Origin: CAYTLQ01 sp964438715
Lineage (GTDB): Bacteria; Bacteroidota; Ignavibacteria; Ignavibacteriales; Ignavibacteriaceae
Assembly (NCBI GenBank): GCA_964438715.1
Contig: CAYTLQ010000193.1
Coordinates: 1 to 7,504, forward strand
DNA length: 7,504 bases
Direction of reading: 5' to 3'
Under the pieces are notes generated by a model, which was not told the DNA's origin, searched no databases, and worked only from the letters and a program-made list of their open reading frames with translations. Made by a program: the position numbers and the translations under genes. Of the stretch, positions 1-5,371 are shown piece after piece (the first letter of the stretch is position 1; every line of letters starts with the position of its first letter).

Positions 1-138
1 TCTTTGTTGTTCTATCTCAAACTCTAAGATCCTTTCAAGTAGTTCTTTTATGAATTGTTGAATCTCGTTAACAAAATATTTGTATGTATCTTTTATTTGT
101 TGAGTTTTTATTGTATTTTTCATCACCGCATCAATCAT
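1..138 (-). CDS. N-terminal fragment, probable IS transposase (IS256/mutator-like)
   Basis: This open frame starts with ATG at 138-136 and runs off the left edge without a stop, giving 46 residues (MIDAVMKNTI...LEFEIEQQR). A good ribosome binding site, AGGAGA at 152-147, sits 8 bases before the ATG. The peptide is lysine/glutamine-rich and helical, ending in an IKELLERILEFEIEQQR stretch. That resembles the early helix of IS256/mutator-type transposases, where an LLxxxLExE-like helix precedes the first conserved block. No catalytic DDE residue is in view, so the family is inference. Support comes from the surroundings: an inverted repeat abutting the start codon and a TTTACA/TGTAAA palindrome further out, as expected near an insertion-sequence end. 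It could instead be an unrelated small helical protein. Confidence 0.5.
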   Translation of the reverse strand, partial: MIDAVMKNTIKTQQIKDTYKYFVNEIQQFIKELLERILEFEIEQQR

Positions 139-184
139 GGCACTTGTCTCCTTTTTTTATTTCAAATTTATCAGGCAAGTGCCA
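138..184 (-). repeat. Inverted repeat / mRNA stem-loop enclosing the transposase-like RBS
   Basis: GGCACTTG at 139-146 and CAAGTGCC at 176-183 are a perfect 8-base inverted repeat, extended to 9 by the T138:A184 pair. Read as the leftward transcript, the stem closes directly on the A of the AUG. The AGGAGA ribosome binding site lies in the 29-base loop. Folding would hinder ribosome access. Stem-loops of this kind, formed only in transcripts entering from outside, are known to limit transposase translation in elements such as IS10 and IS50. Applying that role here is inference. Confidence 0.5.
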
Positions 185-201
185 ATTTTTTTATACCTTT
201 C

Positions 202-219
202 TTTACACATTTTTGTAAA
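202..219. repeat. Terminal-repeat-like palindrome, possible IS end
   Basis: TTTACA (202-207) and TGTAAA (214-219) form a perfect 6+6 inverted repeat separated by CATTTT. It lies about 65 bases outside the transposase-like start codon, where an element end would be expected. IS256-family ends often carry TGTGTAAA/TTTACACA-like motifs, and the bottom strand here reads TGTGTAAAG. The exact element boundary and target duplication cannot be fixed because the other end lies outside the window. Confidence 0.35.
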
Positions 220-229
220 CGCTTATAGA
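202..229 (+). promoter_or_regulatory. Possible outward promoter at the IS-like end
   Basis: TTTACA at 202-207 (5 of 6 matches to a -35 box) is followed after 16 bases by TATAGA at 224-229 (4 of 6 matches to -10). It would start transcription near 236 towards the tRNA-Ser gene. The -35 box lies inside the terminal palindrome, as in the hybrid promoters known for IS256-type elements. No better tRNA promoter stood out between 230 and 322. This is motif reading in AT-rich DNA only. Confidence 0.25.
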
Positions 230-322
230 AAAATTCAGATGAAAAAGTACTTTTGAAAAAAGGTAAATTTCCGTAATATTCATAATTAGATTTTTATAGA
301 TTTTACCGGGGAATATTACTAC

Positions 323-409
323 GGAGAGTTGGCAGAGTGGTTGAATGCGGCGGTCTTGAAAACCGTTAAGGATGCAAGTCCTTCCGGGGTTCGAATCCCT
401 GACTCTCCG
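323..409 (+). tRNA. tRNA-Ser (anticodon UGA)
   Basis: A full class II cloverleaf can be drawn. The acceptor stem GGAGAGT (323-329) pairs with ACTCTCC (402-408). A D arm follows with AGTGGTTGAA. The anticodon stem GCGGT (350-354)/ACCGT (362-366) encloses loop CTTGAAA with anticodon TGA at 357-359. The long variable arm AAGGA-TGCAAG-TCCTT (368-383) is typical of tRNA-Ser. The T arm has TTCGAAT (390-396) in its loop. The discriminator is G409, as expected for serine. The following bases are CACC, so the 3' CCA is not encoded and must be added after transcription. It reads UCA and other UCN codons. The gene stands alone; the convergent HxlR gene ends about 290 bases downstream. Confidence 0.96.
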
Positions 410-700
410 CACCGCTATTATATGATGCTATAACTTAAAAGTATTTGATCTGCAGTAGTTAATTTTGTTTAATACCATCACAACATTTTCACTTTTTTAA
501 ATTATTTGGTAGATTCATTCTATTATAGATAGAAAATTTGTGTGTTGTGAAATTTGAGGATAAATTCATCAGTTTATTACCTTAGCTCAAATTAAAGATT
601 TACTTTTTTATAACTTTTACTTAAAAAGAATTGGGGAAAGTTATAAATGAGAGAAAAGATAAGAGAGAAATAAATTTCTTTACAGCCTTTTCAATACATT

Positions 701-1048
701 TTACTTTACATTAATTCCATCTTCACGCATTAATTTCAGCCCATAATTCCGGAGCCGCGTAATTATCGTAATTGCTTCTTTCCCCTTTTTAGTAAGTTTA
801 TATTCAACACGGGGAGGTACTTCGGGATATACCGTTCTAACAATAAGACCATCTTCTTCAAGTTCCCTAAGTTGGGACGAGAGCATCTTATCGGAAATTC
901 GACCTATACTCTTTTTAATTTCACCATATCTTTTTACGCCACCCTTCAAACGCCATAAAACCGGCATCTTCCAGGTCCCGCCGATTTTTGACAAAGCATA
1001 TTCTACCGGATTATAAAATAGTTTGTTATTATAAAGAAACTCAGGCAT
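701..1048 (-). CDS. HxlR-family winged-helix transcriptional regulator
   Basis: This 115-residue protein is a whole HxlR/MarR-like winged helix-turn-helix domain. The signature runs in order: NPVEYALSKIGGTWKMPVLW (residues 13-32), then RYGEIKKSIGRISDKMLSSQ (about 40-59, recognition-helix region), then LRELEEDGLIVRTVYPEVPP and RVEYKLTKKGKEA (wing and following strand). HxlR proteins act as dimeric DNA-binding repressors or activators, often of detoxification or redox-response genes. I chose the ATG at 1048 because AAGG at 1058-1055 lies 6 bases before it. An upstream TTG at 1102 would add 18 residues but has no ribosome binding site. The position before PVE, cysteine in many redox-sensing members, is asparagine, and the protein has no cysteine at all. 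Its target may be the DJ-1/hydrolase operon upstream; this is suggested only by proximity. Confidence 0.9.
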   Translation of the reverse strand: MPEFLYNNKLFYNPVEYALSKIGGTWKMPVLWRLKGGVKRYGEIKKSIGRISDKMLSSQLRELEEDGLIVRTVYPEVPPRVEYKLTKKGKEAITIITRLRNYGLKLMREDGINVK

Positions 1049-1122
1049 ATACATCCTTAATAATACTTTGTAATGAGTAACTTTTCTTAAAGATGCAGGC
1101 AATGTAAGAAAAATTCCGACTG

Positions 1123-1137
1123 TATTTTAGAAAACTA
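1123..1137. promoter_or_regulatory. Candidate autoregulatory dyad at the HxlR promoter
   Basis: TATTTTA-G-AAAACTA is a 15-base imperfect dyad with five of seven arm positions paired. It touches the end of the candidate -10 box and covers the predicted transcription start, which would suit autorepression by the HxlR protein. The region is AT-rich, so such a dyad may arise by chance. Confidence 0.2.
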
Positions 1138-1145
1138 TTATAACA
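1137..1145 (-). promoter_or_regulatory. Candidate extended -10 promoter of the HxlR gene
   Basis: The bottom strand reads TGTTATAAT from 1145 to 1137, a perfect TATAAT preceded by the TGn extension that can replace a weak -35 box. No good -35 is seen at 16-18 bases spacing. Transcription would start near 1130, giving a leader of roughly 80 bases before the ATG at 1048. Such a start would transcribe the regulator independently of the barrel gene upstream. Confidence 0.4.
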
Positions 1146-1385
1146 TTCATTTCCCTTGATATTATTGAGTTTATGATTTTATACTGCCGGTTAAACTGAT
1201 GGTTTTGGAATAAACAGTAAGTGGCGTTAATGTAATAATTTGCCTTAAAGAGGGGACAAGTTAGAGATTATTATATGTATCCCGGACAGTTTCTCTGTTT
1301 CACGGTAATGATTTTTATTCTCATTTGTTTATAGTATTAAAAGTCGTGTAAAAATTGGTAAAATATAGTCTATCGCTAACATCTA

Positions 1386-2027
1386 TTAAAATTCATGGCG
1401 GAGGAAAAAGCCTATATTCTCTGTTGTTTTAAATGTTTGTTTACCTATTTGGTTGGCATCTGCCATAAAGCCAAATGCCCAGTACTGATATTTTACTCCT
1501 AACCGAAGCCGCTGTGTAAAGTTCCAAATATTAGTTACTTCATTGTATGAAGGAAAAAGTTCTAATTGAGCAAAGCCAGAAAAGTTTTCATTGAATCGGG
1601 GTTGAAAACGGAATAAGCCAAACAAATCATAATTCCCGGAATTTTTCAAATCGGCAACCAACCACCCGAAGAACATAAATGAATTCTTACTGTTAAAATA
1701 CTGTACACCTGCTTTTGGGTAGAATCCATTAATAAGATACGAGGCGACAAACACACCACCAAAACCATTTTCTAAGTTGTAAGAAATGGCATTAACAGAT
1801 CCGAAAACAAGCGTAGATCCTTTATCATCAACACTCACTCTGTTTCGGTTAAAAAATAATAGTGGAGATTTTTCATCTTCTTTGAATTTAAAGTTACGAA
1901 ACCACATTACATCCAATCCGGATCTTTTTTCACCATAATAGTATTCGGCCGACTGCCCAATGGCAATGCTCCCCCAGAAAAGGAGCATTGCCAAAATTAA
2001 CAGCATTATTTTTGGATTTAACTTCAT
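1386..2027 (-). CDS. Exported outer-membrane beta-barrel-like protein of unrecognised family
   Basis: The 213-residue product starts with a Sec signal peptide: basic KLNPK, a hydrophobic stretch at about 7-21, and probable cleavage after AIG at 24, before QSAEYYYG. The mature part is rich in aromatic residues and glycine. It shows alternating strand-like segments separated by polar turns, for example STLVFGSVNAISYNL, GGVFVASYLI, MFFGWLVADL, YDLFGLFRFQ, GFAQLELFPSY, FTQRLRLGVKYQY and IGFFLRHEF. It ends in phenylalanine, the usual last residue of outer-membrane barrels recognised by the BAM machinery. About eight or nine strands fit a small barrel. The ATG shares one base with the TAA of the DJ-1/hydrolase gene, so translation is probably coupled and the two products may work together. 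I do not recognise the family and propose no substrate. Confidence 0.7.
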   Translation of the reverse strand: MKLNPKIMLLILAMLLFWGSIAIGQSAEYYYGEKRSGLDVMWFRNFKFKEDEKSPLLFFNRNRVSVDDKGSTLVFGSVNAISYNLENGFGGVFVASYLINGFYPKAGVQYFNSKNSFMFFGWLVADLKNSGNYDLFGLFRFQPRFNENFSGFAQLELFPSYNEVTNIWNFTQRLRLGVKYQYWAFGFMADANQIGKQTFKTTENIGFFLRHEF

Positions 2028-3562
2028 TATTTTATCTGATTGATAATATTTATGAATCGGTCGGGATTTACAACAAACGGTAAGTGTGAAGTCTCCATTT
2101 CATATACTTTTTTAACTGAGCCGTTGTTGGCAATCATTTTCTGTTGTAATGCATACGGTACAGCGTTATCATTTTTAGTGCTGATATAGTATTTGGGAAT
2201 CTTATTAAAGTTCTTTCCGAGTTTTACGGGGTCAGCAAACCCTTTCACGGGCTCCGGCCGATGATATTTTTTCAGTACCTCCTTCATATACTCAGGGCAG
2301 TCTGCACAAACAACATCCGGTATTGCATCCTTCCGAATGGAAACTAATGAGTAATCCTTATTAAATTCAAAAATATCCGGTTGTTTACTACCATAAAATG
2401 CGTTGTTTATACTTTGTATGCTTTCTCCGTTTGAGGGGAGATATGCGGAAACATACACAAGTTTTTCAATTTTATTTGGTAAGTTCTCGGCAACCTGCGA
2501 AATTATTACACCCGCCATAGAGTGGCCTACCAGGGTAACCTTTCCCTTGTATTTATTTATTGCATTAGTAACAGTTTTTACATATTCATTTAGTCCGATA
2601 CCAACTCCATAAGTATTGTCAGCTCCGTGTGCAGGTAGATTAACAACTTCAACATTTGCATTGATGGCTAACTGGTCTCGCACAAAGCCCCATGCGCTTT
2701 CATCAGCCCATGCACCATGCACTAAAACATATGTAGGATAGCGATGTTTATCTTCCTCCAGCGCCTGTACTACTAACTCTGCGGCTTTCATCCCTGAGTT
2801 TTGTTGTTGTCCGGTAATCAGATTGCCATCCCGAATTGCAAAAGCCTCGAACATAGGTGCAACTTCGAACTTTGAATTCGGTATTTTACGGGCTTCATCT
2901 TCAATCCGGAATGGCTGAATTTTCATTCCAACATAAGCGTCTGCATAATTTTCTTCGCTGTTTGCAAATCCTGTCCAGCGTTTTCCTTCAACAATATATT
3001 TGCCGTTTGGAAGTTTTGCATCCAGTAGTACACATGTTCCGTGGCAAATAGCGGCAGTAGGCTTTCCGGTCTGATAGAATTCGGATACAAACTTTAAGAT
3101 TTCCGGATTTTTATACATGGTGAACATAGGTCCCTGTCCGCCGCAAATGAAAATTGCTTTATAGTTGTTTGGGTTTACCTGAGAAAGCTTAAGGGTATTT
3201 TTTGTCAGCGCCATTTTTGATGAATCCTTTTTGAAACCTAAAGAGATATAATCGAATGCTGCGTATCGGGCAGGATCCTCCGGATCGCTGAAACCATCGA
3301 ATTTAATTTCACCACCTTCGAGACTAGCTATATCTACAGTATAACCCGCCTCACTGAATACCCAGTAAGGGTGAGTAATTTCTGCATACCATACGCCAAT
3401 CGGCCAGCCGGTGGTTTTTGAAACGGATGGATTACTTGCTATCATTAATATTTTGCCTCTATCACCTGCGTTATGCTGTGCACTTGCGAAATTAAAACTC
3501 AATATCATCAGTAGTATCCCGCTGAGTATATGTTTAATCGTGAACCAGTTGTTGTCCTTCAT
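2027..3562 (-). CDS. Exported DJ-1/PfpI domain fused to alpha/beta hydrolase
   Basis: This 511-residue protein has a signal peptide (cleavage likely after ASA at 28) and two enzyme-like domains. Residues about 36-268 are a DJ-1/PfpI (class I glutamine-amidotransferase-like) domain: GWPIGVWYAEITHPYWVF carries the conserved Glu61, and AAICHGTCVLL holds the nucleophile Cys173 with His174. This resembles the Hsp31-like branch, which includes chaperones, glyoxalase/deglycase-type enzymes and peptidases. Residues about 276-511 are an alpha/beta hydrolase of the hydroxynitrile-lyase/esterase type: YVLVHGAW oxyanion strand, GHSMAG elbow with Ser348, probable Asp465 in STKND, and His493 in SHLPF. Both catalytic sets look intact. 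The ATG at 3562 has AAAGG at 3574-3570 with 7-base spacing. It is the first gene of an operon with the barrel protein. Periplasmic location is predicted; substrates are unknown. The junction (QALEEDKHRYPTYVLVHG) is in frame, so this is a true fusion in the sequence given. Confidence 0.88.
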   Translation of the reverse strand: MKDNNWFTIKHILSGILLMILSFNFASAQHNAGDRGKILMIASNPSVSKTTGWPIGVWYAEITHPYWVFSEAGYTVDIASLEGGEIKFDGFSDPEDPARYAAFDYISLGFKKDSSKMALTKNTLKLSQVNPNNYKAIFICGGQGPMFTMYKNPEILKFVSEFYQTGKPTAAICHGTCVLLDAKLPNGKYIVEGKRWTGFANSEENYADAYVGMKIQPFRIEDEARKIPNSKFEVAPMFEAFAIRDGNLITGQQQNSGMKAAELVVQALEEDKHRYPTYVLVHGAWADESAWGFVRDQLAINANVEVVNLPAHGADNTYGVGIGLNEYVKTVTNAINKYKGKVTLVGHSMAGVIISQVAENLPNKIEKLVYVSAYLPSNGESIQSINNAFYGSKQPDIFEFNKDYSLVSIRKDAIPDVVCADCPEYMKEVLKKYHRPEPVKGFADPVKLGKNFNKIPKYYISTKNDNAVPYALQQKMIANNGSVKKVYEMETSHLPFVVNPDRFINIINQIK

Positions 3563-3618
3563 AATTGATCCTTTATTTATTTGTTGATTTCAGTTTCATA
3601 TTTAGTTGACCGCAGTTG

Positions 3619-3646
3619 ATAATAAATTTCAAGAATACGGCTTCAA
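3619..3646 (-). promoter_or_regulatory. Candidate promoter of the DJ-1/hydrolase operon
   Basis: The bottom strand reads TTGAAG at 3646-3641 (4 of 6 matches to -35), then 16 bases, then TATTAT at 3624-3619 (5 of 6 matches to -10). Transcription would begin near 3612, leaving a leader of about 50 bases before the ATG at 3562. It is a moderate match in AT-rich DNA. Confidence 0.35.
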
Positions 3647-3693
3647 CACGGAGAACCGTTAATAATTGTTGAATAAAAATTACGGGTGAAAAA

Positions 3694-3708
3694 TATCGTA
3701 TTACGGTA
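3694..3708. promoter_or_regulatory. Candidate operator dyad in the divergent intergenic region
   Basis: TATCGTA-T-TACGGTA is a 15-base dyad with six of seven arm positions paired. It lies about 50 bases upstream of the candidate -35 box of the DJ-1/hydrolase operon, so it could bind a regulator. The HxlR protein encoded nearby is one candidate; the link is inference from proximity. Confidence 0.25.
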
Positions 3709-3928
3709 GTCGGGTAAATACACTTACAGGAAAGTCATATACTAACAAAAAAGTGAGTATAGAGGAAAGAGATTAGTAGATGTTGATGATATTTTAACAA
3801 TAAGAATATTTCGGGAGTAAAGAAGAGAGATAATTTAACATGAAATTTAATGTTATAAGAAAGATTATCATTCCCACTTTATCATTTAGCTGATTGTTAT
3901 TTTTAATAAAAAAAAGGAAAAAAAACAC

Positions 3929-3957
3929 TTGACAAACTGAACATCGTTTAGTATATT
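3929..3957 (+). promoter_or_regulatory. Sigma-70-type promoter of the efflux operon
   Basis: A perfect -35 box TTGACA (3929-3934) is followed by exactly 17 bases and TATATT (3952-3957, 5 of 6 matches to -10). An A-rich tract lies directly upstream. Transcription should begin near 3964, leaving a leader of about 80 bases before the TolC-like ATG at 4045. It is the best promoter in the window and would drive all three efflux genes. A promoter this close to consensus usually needs a repressor, which agrees with the dyad in its spacer. Confidence 0.8.
3936..3952. promoter_or_regulatory. TetR-type operator-like dyad within the efflux promoter
   Basis: ACTGAAC (3936-3942) and GTTTAGT (3946-3952) form a dyad with six of seven positions paired around the 3-base centre ATC. 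It fills the spacer between -35 and -10, where a bound dimer would block RNA polymerase. TetR/AcrR repressors commonly control tripartite efflux operons through short dyads placed like this. No TetR gene lies in the window, so the regulator is inferred. Confidence 0.5.
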
Positions 3958-4044
3958 AGTGTTGTTAATTCACCCAAATAAAAATTTTTTCGTGATTACT
4001 GAACACTGTAAATATAATAATATTAGTTTATTTTGGAGAAAATA

Positions 4045-5370
4045 ATGAGATTTTTGCTCTTTTTAATCGTTTTTACCTCCACATTGCCTTCTTTAGCTCA
4101 AAACCGAAATATACTTGATGTTTATATAGAAGAAGCGCTAAAAAATAATAACGTGCTTCAACAGAAAAATATTGAGTATGAGCAGGCTATTTATGCGCTG
4201 AAATCTGCAAATAGCTTGTTCTATCCATCTCTTAACTTTTCGGCAGGTTATACTCACGGGGAGGGCGGACGAAGTATAAAAATCCCGGTAGGTGATCTTA
4301 TGAATCCGGTATATCAGACTCTCAATCAGCTTACAAATTCTAATATGTTTCCCCAAATACAAAATGTGCAGGAGAGTTTTTTCCCGAACAGATTTTACGA
4401 TGCAAAAATCCGGGCTTCAATGCCGCTGTTTAATATGGATTTGATTTACAATAGTCGTATCCAGGAGAGCAAGACAAGAATTAAAGAGTACGATGTTAAG
4501 TTATACTCAAAGGAATTAACAGCAGAAGTGAAACGAGCGTATTACAATTATTGTTCTGCATCATCAGCCGTGGCAATTTATGCATCCTCCCTCGAACTAG
4601 CCAATGAGGCAAAAAGAGTTAATGAGTCACTATTGAAGAATGGTACAGGACTTTATGTATATGTACTTCGCGCGGAAACTGAGTTGGATGAACTACAGGC
4701 AAAAATGACCGAGGCTGAGAAAAATCTTACTACGGCAAAAATGTTTTTTAACTTTCTTCTAAACAGGTCGTTAGATGCAGAAATAATAATAGTCGAAGAT
4801 ACAGTTATAAATAATCCGGAAACCTCAACCTCTTCAGCAGAATCTGAAAGGGAAGAAGTAAAAATGCTCACCGAGGGAATAGAAATTAATAAGAGTGTAT
4901 TGAAAATGAATAGTTATTATTGGCTCCCTAAGATTAATGGCTTTTTTGACTACGGGGCACAGGATAGTAAATGGAACTACAGCAGTGATTCACGATATCA
5001 TCTTTATGGAGTTCAGTTGGAAGTGCCGTTATTTGAAGGATTCAGGAACAGAAACCGTATCGAAGAGGCAGAACTACAGTTACGGTGGTCTGAACTTGAA
5101 CTACAAAACACCAGATCAGCGCTTACCATAAAACAAAAAAACGCTTTTTTGTCATATACAACCGAATGGCAGAATTATCAGTCAGCATTAAAGCAACTGA
5201 AAACAGCCGAAAGTTATTATTCGCTCATTAATAAAGGGTACAGGGAAGGGATTAATAGTTTTATAGAAACACTTGATGCTAGGAACCAGTTAACCTCAGC
5301 AAGAATGTTAGTAAATATCAGCAAGTACAAAGTCCTAATTGCAAAAGCTAATTATGAAAGAGAGTTATAA
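4045..5370 (+). CDS. TolC-like outer-membrane efflux protein
   Basis: This 441-residue outer-membrane factor forms the trimeric exit duct of a tripartite pump. A signal peptide covers residues 1-18, with cleavage after SLA before QN. The mature chain shows the two-fold repeat of the family: an N-terminal helix beginning ILDVYIEEALKNN, a first strand region LNFSAGYTHGEGG followed by a long loop, helices rich in KRAYYNY and LELANEAKRVNESL, then a second repeat with INGFFDYGAQ, LYGVQLEVPLFEGFRNRNRIEEAE and a final coiled coil to the C terminus. The GVQLEVPLFEGFRN block is typical of TolC proteins. Length matches the family. I chose the ATG at 4045 because GGAG at 4035-4038 precedes it by 6 bases; an in-frame TTG at 4033 overlaps that site and is unlikely. 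It is the first gene of the efflux operon, 1 base from the chosen start of the adaptor gene. Confidence 0.93.
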   Translation: MRFLLFLIVFTSTLPSLAQNRNILDVYIEEALKNNNVLQQKNIEYEQAIYALKSANSLFYPSLNFSAGYTHGEGGRSIKIPVGDLMNPVYQTLNQLTNSNMFPQIQNVQESFFPNRFYDAKIRASMPLFNMDLIYNSRIQESKTRIKEYDVKLYSKELTAEVKRAYYNYCSASSAVAIYASSLELANEAKRVNESLLKNGTGLYVYVLRAETELDELQAKMTEAEKNLTTAKMFFNFLLNRSLDAEIIIVEDTVINNPETSTSSAESEREEVKMLTEGIEINKSVLKMNSYYWLPKINGFFDYGAQDSKWNYSSDSRYHLYGVQLEVPLFEGFRNRNRIEEAELQLRWSELELQNTRSALTIKQKNAFLSYTTEWQNYQSALKQLKTAESYYSLINKGYREGINSFIETLDARNQLTSARMLVNISKYKVLIAKANYEREL

Positions 5371-5371
5371 T

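Larger units (their letters stand above)
1049..1385. other. Intergenic region between barrel gene and HxlR gene
   Basis: These 337 bases separate the stop of the barrel gene from the chosen HxlR start. They hold the candidate HxlR promoter and dyad near 1123-1145. I see no credible open frame, RNA gene or strong hairpin-plus-T-tract terminator for the leftward operon; the ACAG/CTGT pairing near 1286-1300 is too short. An unlabelled leader or Rho-dependent termination would not be visible by eye. Confidence 0.6.
3563..4044. other. Divergent intergenic region between the two operons
   Basis: These 482 bases separate the leftward DJ-1/hydrolase operon from the rightward efflux operon. They hold the leftward candidate promoter (3619-3646), a candidate dyad (3694-3708), the strong rightward promoter with an internal operator (3929-3957) and a repeated half-site (3998-4005). 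I see no credible coding frame or structured RNA between about 3710 and 3920; it is AT-rich, with an A-rich tract (about 3908-3925) just before the rightward -35 box that could act as an UP-like element. Confidence 0.6.

Noticed and set aside
243..254. Perfect palindrome AAAAGTACTTTT upstream of the tRNA
   Set aside because: It is short and AT-rich, has no loop, and is not linked to a promoter or gene end, so chance is the simplest explanation.
203..412. Leftward open frame of 69 codons across the tRNA
   Set aside because: It overlaps the complete tRNA-Ser gene on the opposite strand and has no ribosome site or protein-like composition.
664..681. AGAAAT-AA-ATTTCT hairpin after the HxlR stop as a terminator
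   Set aside because: The stem is almost all A/T with a 2-base loop and no clean T-tract follows on the leftward transcript, so it would be unstable.
1049..1102. Upstream TTG start adding 18 residues to the HxlR protein
   Set aside because: There is no Shine-Dalgarno site before the TTG, while the ATG at 1048 has AAGG at proper spacing and gives the usual family length.
2403..3051. Rightward short frames inside the DJ-1/hydrolase gene (2403-2612, 2857-3051)
   Set aside because: They are antisense shadows of a gene with strong domain matches and show no recognisable motifs.
3641..3660. ACGG-AGAA-CCGT small dyad and repeated ACGG words near the leftward promoter
   Set aside because: Arms of four bases are too short to distinguish from chance.
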